Assembly (NCBI GenBank): GCA_003342815.1
Contig: PTEX01000003.1
Coordinates: forward strand, 2,359,763-2,423,762
Direction: 5' to 3'
Source: Eudromia elegans
Taxonomy: Eukaryota; Chordata; Aves; Tinamiformes; Tinamidae
Length of the DNA: 64,000 nucleotides
In this document: positions 1 through 13,500 of the stretch, piece by piece
Numbering within the stretch: position 1 is the stretch's first letter
Layout of the letters: every line of letters begins with the position of its first letter
Made by a program: the position numbers and the translations under genes
Notes under the pieces: model-generated
The model's database searches: none
The model's input: only the letters and a program-made list of their open reading frames with translations
Told to the model about the DNA's origin: nothing

Positions 1-3000
1 CATACTTGGTTTCAAATTCATGGGTTACCTTGGGCGTGGTGGAGTCCATCCCCAGCAGGATTTTATAACCCTTGGTGAAATCTTGCTAGGTTTATTTCTC
101 TGCTGTACTAAATGAACATGCTAGCACCAAGCCTGGCACCACAACGCAGCGGAGTAGGAGGAAATCTCGTAGTGGAGACTTCTAAGGTATCTCCTGGGTT
201 GTAAGCCTGAGCGTGCAGCAACATGGGTGAAAAACAGTACACAAGAGAAAAGCGGAAGGTCCTGGCACCCCTGTTCTCCTGTGATCTCATCTGCAAGGTG
301 AGCGGTGAGAATGTGTTGTATAACTGCATGCTGCAGCCCTCTTTGTTACGGCAAAATTGAGTAATGCTTTTTTTTTTATACCCCCGCCCCGGGTTTTCTA
401 ACAGATGAAAGCATTAAAGTCACTACTGGTTGGCATAACGCAGCAGAAGAGGCTGCCACAAAGGGTTTTCTCTCCTTATCTTGGGTCACGCATTTCTGCT
501 GTCTTGTGTCACAGCTGGCCCATCTACCTGAAAATGGATTTTTTTTTTTTTTTTTTGTAAGGCTAGTTTGTAGGCTCTGAACCTCCATTACCAACCTTGC
601 TGCAGTCAAGAAAAGGAAAGGGACAGGAATACACAGAGTCAGAGGTGTAGGACAGGCCCACGTCTTTTGACAGCAGCCTATTTTTAGCCTGAGTTGAAGT
701 AATTATCAAAGTGAATAACTGGTAGTCTCTTCTGTTCAGGGAGAATAAAGCCTTCCTTCCAGGTGATAAGAATTAGTTACATCCTTTGTATGGCCAAGTT
801 CTGCTCCTGGAGTAACACACGTGACCAACTCACACAGTGTCTCTTGGCATTAGAGACAAGCAGCCTCACCAGCTGCTCCTTGACTGTTTCAGCCGCCAGT
901 TGTGGTGAATTTCTGCAAGTACAAGACAAACTCACACCACCAGTATCACTGTGTAGACCAGTGAAGCTATTTAGCTTTACTATTCATGGATCTGTATGGA
1001 TGAGCACAGGTATCTGACCAACTAGTTTAAAGAATAGATTACTATTCTGTGAGATGCAGGTGATATGACCATCTTGTCGAAAAATATTACATATGGAAGG
1101 AGCTGTGCCCAGTTCTTGCAGACAGTACAAAGCAGAACATCAATCACTGAGTTGCCCTTTGCAGGACATCTTTCGTGTTAATTTTGGAGGTGATTTTGCA
1201 GTTGGCTAGTGCTCAAGTTGTGTTAGTTTCCAACAGCCCTGGGGTTAGATTGGATACTTTTACTCCAAACCAAGCCTAGCAAGATGACATTGAGGTTGAC
1301 AAACCCTTCCTTTGGCCTCTTTGGGTTCCAGAGCTTCCATCAGAGCAGAGAGGGAAAAGGAAACCAAAGAGATCTGAAAATCTCCAGTGTAAACAAGGCC
1401 AATTAAACACACATCAATTACCTCAGTGTAAACAACTAATCAAAGTATAATGGGCAGAACCTTTGGAGCCGAGGAGGGTGCTTTGAAGTGCCTGGGCAGC
1501 CTTTGTGGCGAGATTGCTTATTAATGCAGGGCAGCACCGCTGGTTCCCTGGAGCAGAGCTTGCTGCCAGTGATGGGAGCTGTGGACATGGGGCCTGGAGG
1601 TCCCGATATTGTGATATTCCAGCAGCAATGGGGCAGTGGCCATGGCAGCCTGGCTCAAGGCCTTTCTGTATCAGCCCATGCTTACGAATGATGGCGATGT
1701 GAAGAGAAGGCTCTTTGGTCAGGCCCTATGAGCCCTGTAGGGCTGAGTTCAATCAGTTGCCTACAGGTAAATTCTGCCACCTACAAAATCCCGAAGGCTG
1801 CAGCAGCTTCCATGACCTCAGTCTGCCACAGAAGAGGAATTGCACAGAAGATTTCTTTGCACGTTCCTCTCCCCATGCCACATGTTTGCTCCTCTTGTAA
1901 CATTGCTAAGTATCTGATGTAGAGAGCGCCTGTCCTGCCTGCGATCAACACTACGCTCAGCAGTGCTACAAGAGCAGGCCTGGTATATCTGTGCCACAAG
2001 GTCAGACATTTAAACCCTAGCTGCCAAAGTGAGTGTCAGTTTTGTAGAGATACCTGCTTGATTTCTTACACATCCTGAAAAAGAATACAAGTCATACCCA
2101 GGTTAACAAAAATGTGTCTCACTCTCAGCTGGGAGGAGAATTAGGTCAAATTTAGGCTAATGGCTGCCAAATAACAGACATGCAGATACTCTTAAACTGA
2201 CTTAATTTATGTCAGACAGCCCTGACAATTGGAAGAAAAGATAAATATACACAAAGCTTTCAAAGCTTGAGGTGTTATGATGCTAATTGCAAAGTCACCA
2301 AAGGAATCCTTCCTGATGGGCGGGGATCCCAGGGCACGGGATTAGCGGCTAATTAGCGGCTGAGAGCGGCAGCGGCCTCCCCCAGCAGTCTCACGCTGAG
2401 AACAGGCAGTGCAGCCCATGCAGGCAGCGCTTGCCCCTGGTGGGTGCAATGGAGCTCTATTGTGGGCAGCAGATGTGGGTGATAGGAAGACAGCAGCAGC
2501 GTCTGCACCGCGGTGGGCGCAGAAGCAACGCCCGATACTGCTGTCTGGGTGCCTTGCTGTGTCCGGAGCCACAGCAAATAGACAGGCATTTTGAACCGAG
2601 TCCTTTCTTTTCAACAAAGCCACAGATCTTGTTTCTGTGTTGTCTTTCTATCTATTTTCCCCCCCTTAATCTGGCCTCTTCTATGCCATGTTTGCAGCAG
2701 GTGTCAGAGCACAAGCAGGAGGCCTGAGCTTCAAATCCCATTTTAGATTCGGAAGTGCAGTCGTGTCATTTAAAAAATAGAGATTTTGTCTATCAATATT
2801 TCCTTTTCCTTTTTATCTCTGACATCTGAATGAGGCATAAAAATCAGAGATTAGGAAAAAAAATCTGAGAGATTGGCCTTTGTGAAAAATGAGACTAGGG
2901 ATTAAAAAAAAAAAAAAGAACAGAAATTGTTGTCACTGATGCATCAGTGATACTGCTTTTTTTGTCTTTGTTTTGTTCTGTTTCTTTGTTTTTTAATTAG

Positions 3001-3522
3001 GCACGTGTCTACTTTTCTGAATTGTTTTGTACTAATTTTGAAGAATCCCTTGTATATTTTTGTAGTTAAGAAAGATGTTCTCTAAGTCTAAAGAGTTGCA
3101 TTTTTCCCTTTCCCCACATTTGCATTTCTAAATCTGAAGCAAGTGTAAACACAGCCTTAAGGTGAAACTGTTGCACACCCGCTTTGATTAAATTACCCTG
3201 GATTAAACCTTACCAAAGCATAGAGTAGCAACACCAGGCTGGTTCACTTCTGAACGTTACAGAAACTGAACAGCTTTCTTCCCATGTTACCAGTTCTCTC
3301 TTTGAGTAATTTTGCTCACCAGATGTGGGATAATATAAGAAACCCATGTTTGCAGTCAATGACCTACAACTACTTGAGCTTGCAGTTGTAGAATCTGCTT
3401 TTCCAGTGATCATTTCATTGGTACTTCAAGTACAGTTTCTTTAATCCTCTTCTCCACCTGCTGAACATAGCTAGCACATCCACAATCTCCCCAGTAAGAG
3501 CTAATTAAAAGCAGACATACTT
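1..3522. other. Non-coding stretch, no gene recognised
   Basis: I find no recognisable protein, RNA gene or full repeat here. Open frames are short (under 100 codons) and resemble no family I know. Homopolymers stand out: a T run at about 539-556 and an A run at 2904-2917. A modestly GC-rich patch lies at about 2330-2580. Bases 1-60 have a faint CR1-like phrase (gtggtggagtcc), too short to call. Confidence 0.5.
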
Positions 3523-4375
3523 CACAGAATCACAGGATGGTTGAGATTGGAAAGGACCTCTAGAGGTCTAGTCCAACCCCCTGCTCCAGCAGGGATACCC
3601 AGAGCACGGGGCACAGGGTGGCAGCCAGGCGGGTTTGAAGATCTCCAGAGAAGGAGACTCCACAGCCTCTCTGGGCAGCCTGTGCCAGGGCTCTGTCACC
3701 CTCACAGGAAAGAAGTTCTTCCTCACATGGACGTGGAACTGTCTGGGTTTTAGTTTGCACCCATTACCCCATGTCCTGTCACTGGCCCCATCCTCTTTAC
3801 ATTCTCTCTTCAGGAACTTAGATATATGCTGATCAGATCCCCTCTCAGTCTTCTCCAGGCTAAACAGTCCCAGCTCCCTTAGTCTTTCCTCATACGGTAG
3901 ATGCTCCAGTCCCTTAACCATCTTTGTCGCTCTGCGCTGGACCCTCTCTAGAAGCTCCATGTCCCTCTTGTACTGGTGAACCCAGACCTTCCCCAGTACT
4001 CCAGGTGCGGCCTCACCAGGGCTGAGCAGAGGGGCAGGATCCCCTCCCTCCACCTGCTGGCAACGCTCCTCCTCATGCAGGCCAGGAGCCCATTGCCCTT
4101 CTTGGTCACGAGGGCACACTGCTACCTCATGGGTAACTTGTTGTCAACCAGGATTCCCAAGTTCCTCTCCACAGTCCCTTTCCAGTAGGTCAGCCCCCAA
4201 CCTGCCTGGGGTTATTCCTGCCTAGGACCCTGCCCTTGTCCTTGCTGAACTTCATGAAGTTTCTCTCTGCCCAACTCTCCATCCTGTCCAGGTCCCTCTG
4301 CCCAACTCTCCATCCTGTCCAGGTCCCTCTGGATTGGCAGCAGACCACTGGCTTTCTTCCACTCCTCTGGCTTCA
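3523..4375 (-). mobile_element. CR1 LINE fragment, 3' end, 5'-truncated
   Basis: The plus strand begins with two CR1 3' octamers (CACAGAAT at 3523-3530, then CACAGGAT), so the element runs on the minus strand with its 3' end at the low coordinate. Minus-strand translation of 3568-4119 gives decayed CR1 ORF2 C-terminal sequence, including segments such as [12 protein letters not shown] and RVTEPWHRLPREAVESPSLE, which are typical of avian CR1. A block of about 90 bases matches the CR1 at 14.6 kb almost perfectly, so both belong to the same or sister subfamilies. The 5' limit near 4.37 kb is approximate. The last 50 bases look like a more upstream part of CR1, which suggests an internal deletion. 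Confidence 0.9.
4265..4326. repeat. 31-bp tandem duplication inside CR1
   Basis: Two exact, adjacent copies of a 31-base unit starting ctctgcccaactctcc (4265-4295 and 4296-4326). The related CR1 at 14.5 kb has the unit once, so the duplication arose in this copy or its source, probably by replication slippage. Confidence 0.9.
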
Positions 4376-7300
4376 TGTAACAGTAATGTCACTCTAACAG
4401 CAGTGAGGTGGGAAAGGTAAGGGTGTAGGCCGTGCTTATTCAATCTTAGTCACTTACATAGTTTGGAAATGTAATGGACTTTCAGGCATTGAGGTTCTTC
4501 TACAGCTATTAAAGAGAAACCTCAAAGTTTGAGCTAGTCTGGCCCTCACCTTAGAAATTCCATAGGGAGAAGAGACATGACAGCCCCAGCCTGTCAGCTG
4601 TGCTGCTGATAAGAGCAGTAATCTTATCATGAAGGCAGATCGTTCTGACCAGCTCGTAGGACAGCCCTGGGAACCCAAGTGGTCCAGGAATCTTAACAGT
4701 CTATACAGAGAAACAGATTCCTGCAACCTTGCTCATGGTTCAATAAATGTTTGTCAAAAACGGGAAGGTTCCCATGAGAAATCTAGGAAAAACCAGCATC
4801 TTCTGGCCAAGTTATTTCTAACTGGTTCTAGGTGGGATTTTGTAGTATAGCTGGAGGAGAGGTGGAGAGGAGGCTTCTGCCCTCCTTTTGCAGTCCTGGC
4901 AGTGGAATACCTTCTCTTTGCTCCGCCAGAACAGCTGCTGCATCACTGAGACGCTGTCTAGGGGCAGTGGGCTCTGTGGAAGGGGACTGTGAGGAGCCCT
5001 GAGCTGCAGGAGGGGACGGCAGCACAGAGGGCAGGGCGAAGAGTGGGAAGTGTGAGATGCTGCTTCTGATGGTAGCAGGAGCAGGGAAGTGGCTGAAGCT
5101 CTGCCAGAACATTGGCATTCCTCTTAACTCTTTCAATCTGCAGGTTTTCTCCATTTAGGAGACCTCTGGTGTCTGCTACTGGTCCCAAAGACCAGAATCT
5201 AACTTGCAGCTCTGCAGAGAGGCCTGGATCAGTGCTGAGCCCCTGCCAGCCCTGCGGCGGAAGACGGGATTGCCTTCAGCAGAAGACGTAGGATCAGCAC
5301 ACTCAACTTCAAATGTGTTTCCTTCATCATCAAGGACCAGTCAGTGAGATTCTCCCCTGGCACAAGGTGCTTTTGCATTAGTTGCTCCTGTGAAGAAACT
5401 CAGACAACTGCTTCTCCATCTACTACTCACATTTCTTAGCCGACATAAGGGACAGGGAGGTCTGGTAAAGCCTGACGGTTCCTTTGGAGAAAGTAATTTC
5501 GTTCATCCTTTCACAGGGTATCCTTTTTCTAGCAATGTTTTCTTTAGAGTAAAGAGAAGAAAAAGGAAGGAACTGTAAAGAAGGGATATAGAACAGTTTA
5601 TAATTCCCTTAGGAATATGCACATAGCACATTGGATCTTCAGGAGTCCAGCACTACACTCAGCCCCATGAAATCTGATAGTTCAGCTGTAAATCCCAGCA
5701 TCTCTCCACACTTCTAAGCCCAAATCATCCATTTAGAAGAGTTACTGGACTGAGCTGTGCAAGCAAATTTGATCTAATATCAGCTAAAATTAAAACCCTA
5801 AAAATCAGCTTATAGCAGTAGCCTGTTCCAGAGCAAAGTGCCAGACCTTGATCTGGAATCTCTGTGTTTTCTTTTTTTTTTTTTTAAATTAAGAATTTAA
5901 GAAAAAGTTAAACACTTTTTCAAATAAAATATAAAAGCTCTTACCCTTTTTAAATACTCCAATAACTGCAAAACCAAATTCACTTTTGACCTCGGACCAC
6001 ATGTGAGAATTCTTTGGAAGTTCGGTTTAGCGGGGATATGGCTGAGGTGAGACGCCATCAGGCTTGCCATGGAGGCTCTCTGCAACCTTTGTGGAGGACG
6101 ATTACCATCTTGCCGGGGAGCTCGTGTTTCAGTTATTATCAATAACAATCTGGTTTATGCCCTTTGCTCCCCCCTCTCTGTTTGCTAGATAATCTGTGAC
6201 GGCTGGAGGACTTCACTCGGTGAAGCCATGGTGAGAATGACTACTGCTATTTAATCAAACGTGTCATCAGATCATATCGTGCATTGTAAGAACCTAGGTA
6301 TCGTGGTCCTCGTCCCAGAGCACTTACAGTCCAAGCTGGAGACTTACGAAGATATCAGGCTGTAGTAATGCCGGGCCATGGTAATGCCGGGACATCCATG
6401 CTGTTTTTAATGTTTTGATTAACAACTGTGGTTTTGACATGGACCCAATTTTTTCTTTTAGTGCTTTCTGATGCAGAAACCTTAATTTTTGCAGATGTAA
6501 CATATGAGCAGGCTTGCTCTCTGTGTGCCCGTACGCAGAGGAATGTCCTTCCTTTGAAATCAGTCAGGAAGGAGCCTCACGAAGGAGCGACGCGGTCGGA
6601 GCTGCATTCCCTTGCTGGCCGTTTCAGGAGGGGCCAGCAGCGTGCTGGGCCCTGGAGAACGGCCGTGTCACACCGCTGCGCACAGAGCCTCCTGCCACCC
6701 GCGGGCTGGTCCCGTCACGCTCTGCAGAGCAAGTCCGAACTGGATGAAATGAGCAGGAAATGCCAGTTCCAGCCCTTCCAAACGCCTCAGGGCTGCTTTG
6801 TACACTAGCCTGTTCAGCCGCGGGAGGTTTTACCTCACCGCTGACGAGCTTCGGGATCGGTGTTGCGCTGCTGAGAGCCGGCGAGGCCGCCTCCCCGGTG
6901 GGGTTGTGGAGACACGAGCTACGCTGGGTTTAATGGGCTGCCTGCTCTGCCCTCCTGCTTTGGTAACTCTCTGCTCTCCTGCAGGTACTGACATGCCCAG
7001 GAAAGCTGCATCTCAATAAACAATAGCCAAACACGCTACTTTGGGGTCCGCCTGTCAAAGATACCATCGTGCTTTTAGAACAGCCCTGGTGAAAATCATC
7101 GTCGGGGCTGCAAAAAGGTCAAAGGTTTGCGGGTTTAGGATTTCGTGGGAATAGACGTTTGTTTGGACTTGGCCCAAGAGCCTCGCTTACCTGTTTGACA
7201 GGTAACAATTAGGGAGCAAGCGCTCGGCGGGCTGGAATGCGGCCGCGGCGCTGGGTTACGCGGTGGGCAGGTGTGGGTGCAGCGCCCAGATAGGTATGTG

Positions 7301-9792
7301 CATGCACAGCATTCCTGGGAATCAGCTTTCCCTTAAAGACGCAGCGATGGCTGCGGGGCACACAAGGGCTGGGCTCAGCCCGGGCTCGAAGACGGCAAGC
7401 ACTTTGCGAGGCGGAGCAGGAAAGGAAAGGGCGGAAAAGAAGAACGGGCTGCAGGAAAGACTGGGAGAAGCTGCTGCGCCTCTTCTGTCCTGCCCAGGGA
7501 GAGGGATTTTGCTTCTTTCCCCGAGTCTCAGCAGTGGAGAAGCTGGTGCAACCACAAAGCTGCAGGAGCTGATGAGAAGGGGGGCTCGTGTGTACTTGTG
7601 GCTCGGGAGGCTGCGGAAGGTCTCTAAGGATTTCACTGCGGGTTGCTCCCGGGTGCCGGGGGTGACAAGCGCTGCAGAGCCACAGATAAAAGAGCTGCTG
7701 AGCTCGCTGGCATGGCTTGAATGTCCCAAAGGGGAACTGTGTATTAATTGGTTTAGTAGCGTTACAAACAGCTCATGTGCAGTTACCTTCAGTGCTGCCA
7801 CCAGCAAGTGTCCAAGTGCTCATGAGTTTATCCAAAAAACATTACATCTGTGGCAAACAGCCCCATTTCCAGCTCTTAGCAGCAGTCTGGGATGTTTCCT
7901 GCATGAGCCCCTCCAGACAGTCAAGTCCCTAGAGGGAAATCTGAGGTGTAAATTATATAGACAGGAACTTAGCAGGTGTTTTTAAGATGTTTGATATTTC
8001 TTCATCACAGCAGGCAACCCCTCTGTCCTAACCCCAGAAAGATTTGCTCATTCTTCTCATATTTTGTTCCCATTCATGAACAGGCTTTTGTGTTTGCGTG
8101 CTTCATACTCGACAATCACACTCTTGTGTTACTCTGAACAGGACGCATCCTCTTTCCTGCTCTCTGTGTTTTTATCTGTGGGGCTGAATAGTGACTCCTG
8201 TCTTGTACTTCATGAGAGATGCAGATGAGTGCTAGTAATATATATACATATGTTATTATATTATGTTTATTTATTTATATCACAGAGTAATTTATTTGAA
8301 TATTGTTTCATAAAAGTTACAAAGCGTTTTTTTTCTTTTTAATTTTAACAAAAATGATGTCTTTATAATTGGCTTCCCTGGCCAAAAGAACTTTATCCTT
8401 GGTCTACTAGTTGCTGCCATTTGAGGAAGAGGAAGAGGACTTTGAGGAAGTCAAGTAAAGTTAGAGACTCTTTCCCTTGATTTTAAAGTACACAGCATCA
8501 CTGAACCACTAAGCATTATTTGTATACTCCTACACAGCATGGGCTTCATTAGGAGGTAGTGTCTTTGCTCAATAGTATATGATGACCAATAGATGGTCAT
8601 TAAGGGTGGTTATTCACCAACACAACAGTGAGGTTTGCATTTGTTCGTATAAATTCCTCACAAACTGCAAGCAAGTACTACAAAAGCACAGAGACATTTT
8701 GCAAAGCAGAAGCAAATCTATCCAAAACTACCCAAAACTGTCTTCGAAAGTGCTGCCATCCTCTGGCCACAGTATTATCCGCTGTTGATAACGCCGGGTC
8801 TGCCGGGTCTGGTGCAAGCCGTAGGGACCTGCTGAGGGCTGTCCCATGTCCGTCACTCCTGGGCTGGCCCAGAGGCGGGTGCAGCAGCAGTCCCAGCCCT
8901 GCCACATCCCAGCATCTTCCCCACTCTGCTCCTGAGCTCTGTGCTTCCCTCTCCGCAAAACCAGCCCCTCTGAGGCAAAGTGGGGACAAGGAGCAGCCTG
9001 GAGAAAGGGAGCCACTGCATCAAACTGCTCAAGCTCTTGTCACATCCAGTGAGCCAAGTACCTGTCACGAGTTGCAGCAGAGGCTCCCCTGGTGCAGAGC
9101 CACCCCTGGGAGCCCCAGGCCCTGGGGGATGGAGCAAGCAATACTTTTGTGCTCTTCTGCTCTTTTCCTTTGAAACCTTCTCCCAACTGTGACGAAAGAC
9201 TCCTTAAGCTGGAGCCATGATCCTTGTCTTTGAGTTTCAGACTTCTCAGTCAACATTTTCTTTTCCCAATATATCTGGTCACTATTTGAAGCTCTTTATA
9301 TTTTTGACCTCTTCCTCCTCTTTTATGCAGGCGTGAGACCCACAGGTTACTTAAAATAGCATCTTGTTTGTTATAAACCAGATGTCTGATTGTGGCATGT
9401 GGTGCCCATGGTACTGTATGAAACAGAGAACAAACTGTTCTTTTACTCTCCCATTCATTGTTTTATGAGCCTTTCCATCCCGAAGGGTCCTGCTCGTGCT
9501 GCTGTGTCCCTCTGTGATTGCTGTTTCACTCTGCCTGTGATTGACAGTTTCTGATTGCCTCCCTTTGGGCAAGGGTTGACAGGAACTGTACACAGTGTTC
9601 AAGACATGCCCCAGCTAGGCATGGTGGCACTGCAGAGTGCTTTGCTTTCTGGTTCGTCACCACTCTGTTCCTCACTGTTCCTGACGTTCCTTTGACCCTG
9701 CCAAGCATGGGAGCAACGCTTTCGTCAGACCTTGTGGTCATGATAAAGTTTCATAAAAATGCCACATAAGCACAAATATGTTGAAGTGAAAT
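4376..9792. other. Non-coding stretch with GC-rich patches
   Basis: No gene recognised. A broad CpG-enriched patch covers about 6560-7430 and includes a NotI-type GCGGCCGC near 7241. Open frames of up to 240 codons (7263-7985, which opens on GTG and not ATG) lie in or next to it, but other frames are open too and no domain is visible. Another GC-rich patch lies at about 8770-9130. A T run lies near 5872-5885, and an AT-rich tract at about 8240-8350. Nothing else stands out. Confidence 0.45.
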
Positions 9793-10500
9793 GAATTGTA
9801 GAGTCATTAAAGTTGGAAAAGATCTTCAAGATCACCAAATCCAACCATAAACCCTTCAATACCATGCCTGTTAAACCATGTCCCTGAGCGTCTCATCTAC
9901 ACATTTCTTGAACACTGCCGGGGACGGTGACTCCACCACTTCCCTGGGCAGCCTGTTCCAGTGCTTGACTGCTCCTTCTCTGGTGATATTCTTCCTAGAC
10001 TTAGAATGGCCCTGAGGCCATTTCCTCATGTCCTATCTGTAGTTATTCTGGAGATCAACCCCCCATCTCACCACAATCTCCTTTCAGGTAGTTGTAGAGA
10101 GTGAAAAGGTTTCCCCTGAGTCTCCTCCAGCTCCCTCAGCTTTTCCTCTTAAGGTCTGTGCTCTTCAGCAGCTTCATTGCCCTTCTCAGCACACGCTCCA
10201 GCACCTCAGTGTCCTTGTACTGAGGGGACCAAAACTGAACGCAGCATTTGAGGTGCAGCCTTACCAGCCCTGCGCACAGGGGGACGATCACTTCTCTAGC
10301 CTTGCTGGCTGCACTGTTCCTGACACAAGCCAGGAAGCCGTTGGCCTTCTTGACCATCTGGGCACCCTGCTGCCTCACGTTCAGCCATCCATGGATCAAC
10401 ACTCAGATCCTTTTCTGCCACACACACAGAGCTCTCCAGCCACTCTGCCCCAAGCCTGCAGCACTTCATGGGGTTGATATGACCAAAGTGAGGATCCATG
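9793..10500 (-). mobile_element. CR1 LINE fragment, second subfamily
   Basis: The plus strand starts with a CR1 3'-end phrase (gagtcattaaagttggaaaa) and runs through the complement of CR1 ORF2 C-terminus. The minus-strand frame 10136-10402 reads CR1-like words such as VKKANGFLACVRNS and LVRLHLKCCVQFW. The sequence differs clearly from the fragments at 3.5 and 14.5 kb, so this is another, probably older, subfamily. The 5' limit near 10.5 kb is approximate, and the perfect 3' octamer is lost. Confidence 0.85.
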
Positions 10501-13500
10501 GTTGTAGTGAATGGCATGCTTATCTGGTATTTGTGAATGGGAAATTCCTCACTTGTAAGCAGACCAGACTCATTGCAGCAGAAGAGAGACGAAGTGGAGC
10601 ACCAGTGGCACCCCTGTGACAGAGCTTTGCTTCACCTTTCATTTTCTTAAATACTTCCGGTGAACACAAGGAATTTAGTCTTTCAGTCCAGTTACTGCTG
10701 CTTTCCTCTCTATCAGCACTTTAACCAGAACACTTGTAAACATTTAAGAGTGTGGTCAGTTAGCGGTGACTCAGGAACAAATATGAAATGAAGAAGAATT
10801 TGGAAAGACTGGAAGAATCCCCAAGGTACCAAATGCTTTCCACATGGACACCTCAAGGGATGAGGCTGCACAGAGGATGGTTCTGGAGGCAGCCTCTGCC
10901 CTCAGCTGTGCAGTCGTGAAGGTTAAATATCCCACTGGGAGGTCTGCACTGTTTTGGAGTGGCTTCATGCCATCATGGAAGGAAGCTTACAGTGAATGGC
11001 CCATTGCACATTAAAAGGCAAGATGACTCTGGGTACTATTTGAGCTCCCAAAAGGCTGTCAGTAGTATAGGGTGAATATACAGACTCTGGGAGAATAGGG
11101 CCCTGTTTTCATTAGTAGCTACCAAGAAGGTAGATAAAGCAGATCATAAATGGCAGATTTTTTTTTTTATTTTATTTTTTTTTGTTCTGGCAAAGCGTGT
11201 TCTAGGAGAGCAAGGTAAAAGAAGAACCAGCTCAAAGGAATTCACCACAGCAGGTTATTCCCAGGCGACAATACACTAAGTAAGGAGGAGTAAAAAAAAC
11301 ACATAATCTTGTTCTCTATGAAGTGTTTGTGAAGCTTTTGTCACCATAGCTCTGCGTCACTAAATACATACAGGTCTCCTCTGTGATTCATAACTGAATC
11401 CAGAGTAGCCTTCACTGCTTGTGGTGATTCTTTTTGCTCTTCCCATGTGTAGGAGCTGAACAGAGCACTGCTGGACACTTACGGTGCTTTCCATCCTCCC
11501 AGCACATTGCAGCTAGCCACAGCACATCCACAGCTTCATGAACTCTCCTGGCTAGGTGAAGAGTTTGTTACGTGGGTCATGTGCTATAATCACAGGTCTG
11601 CCTAGTTTCACATGCTGCTGCTATTTTAAGGATGCCCTAAATATTCCACATCTTGACAACTGCGCATCATCAGACTCCAAGCAAGAATGGCTCTGCTGTT
11701 TCTGATAATATGGACAGAGAAAAATACAATATTTTATCTATCATAGAAATATTGATTTCGTATTTAAGAACAGCTCTACCATTCTCATACTTTAGAGAAA
11801 GATGTTGGAGGTTCACCCAGCAATAGGAGAGACAGCAAGAGAGAAAATACCTCTTTCAGGAATCTCTTGAAAATCCCTGCAAATGTCACAATTCATGTAG
11901 GCTTGATAACAACATTCTTAATTTTAGCAGCTAAGTATCACTGCATTTCAAGGAAGGGAAGAGAGCATCTGGAGGTCGGGAGGGCAGAATAGAAAGGCAA
12001 TGTCTGGAAACTAGAGTGTCAAGAGGACCGGACAGCATCGGTGACACCCATGGGGAGGGGACTTTCAGGCACAGCAGTGACAGCAGGACAGGTTGAAAAG
12101 GGGTTACAGAGGTATAGGGAGACAGGACTGTTTGAGTGAGAGAAAAGAACTGAGAAGTAATAGATCTACAGGGAAGAACAGTGGGGGCTGCCTTGGGGAG
12201 AGCAAGGGCTATCGAAGCCTGAGTGCTGCCAGAGCCTGAGTGACCCAGTGTGGGCAAGACCAGTGACCGTGGCCTCCTGCATCGACCACCATACCTGCTT
12301 CCTTCTCCTGGTGCTATATTGCCCAGAGATGTCAAAGTCACTGAAGGGAAGGACATTACCAGGAATTGTGTCACTGCAAGAAACTCACTTCCCAGGTGTA
12401 AGCATTGCTATTATAATGGCAGAACTAGACACTTTGGGTGTGACAGCAACAGTCTGTGTGCTGATCTTGTCTCCAAGCACTTGGGACTTTCTGCTTAGGA
12501 GAGGAAGTAGCTAGCAGGTTGGTAGTGTGTTTGAAAGGCAATGATCAGAGAAGAGCAGGTTTGTTGATGAAGTATTGCCAGGGTTAATCCCAAAAGGGAG
12601 ATTTAATTATAATATTACTGATTTTGGTACACAAATTTGAGTGCATTAATATGCAGATAACTGAAATGTAGGATGCATCTTGAATATAGAAAATAAGTGG
12701 AATATGATATGAAAGGAATTAGATACAAACTTTTATTAGTACTGTATTAGCACAACATCTGCAATCTCTTCAAATGGGAGTGACAGAAAGGAGGTCTGCT
12801 GCTTTCTCAGCGTTGCAGTGAGTGAAGCAGTGCAGTGCTCCCACAAAAAGCCATTTCCAGGCACATGAAAGATGTTCTAAGGCCGTTGCGCAAGGTGAGA
12901 ACCCATGGAAATGCCCAGCCTAGTTCAGCCAAACTTGAGGGAAGCAGAATTGGGTCCCCGCAATAACCAAGAGTTTGGAAAGTCTCTGTTAAGAAGGTAA
13001 CTGAAAACTTGTGCAGAAAGCAAAGGGTACCAGGAGGTATAAATGTGAAGGAAGTAACTACCAGGAAGCAGTTAGAATAAATTAAATTAAAGGGCACTGT
13101 TAGCACAAGGACAATAGGCTTTCAAATGGTTTTAACATACTTTGGACGGTAAAAAAAGGTGGCCCTTAACCAGGTGAGAAATTGAATCTCTAGAACAGAT
13201 AGCCCCAGAGGACCCATAGGAGCGAGGCTCCAGGGAATCTGGGCTGCATTTTGGCTTGGAGGCTGCCAGGATTGCCCCCCTCAGCTGAGCTGGGGCCCTG
13301 TGGGCCGGTGAGCCCCCAGACCACTCACTTGAGCAGCTTCCTGGTCTTGAGTCCTCAAGATCAGGACACTTGGGGAGCATCAGACGAGGTCTCCTGCAGC
13401 ATTAGCTATTTCATTCCAAAGAATAAGGTGGCTCTTATACAGACCTAATTATGAACTTATATTGGTTGTGGAAAAAAAAAAAAACAGTCAAACAGAAAAA

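Noticed and set aside
7263..7985. 240-codon open frame
   Set aside because: It opens on GTG, the minus strand is also open, no domain is visible and the patch is GC-rich.
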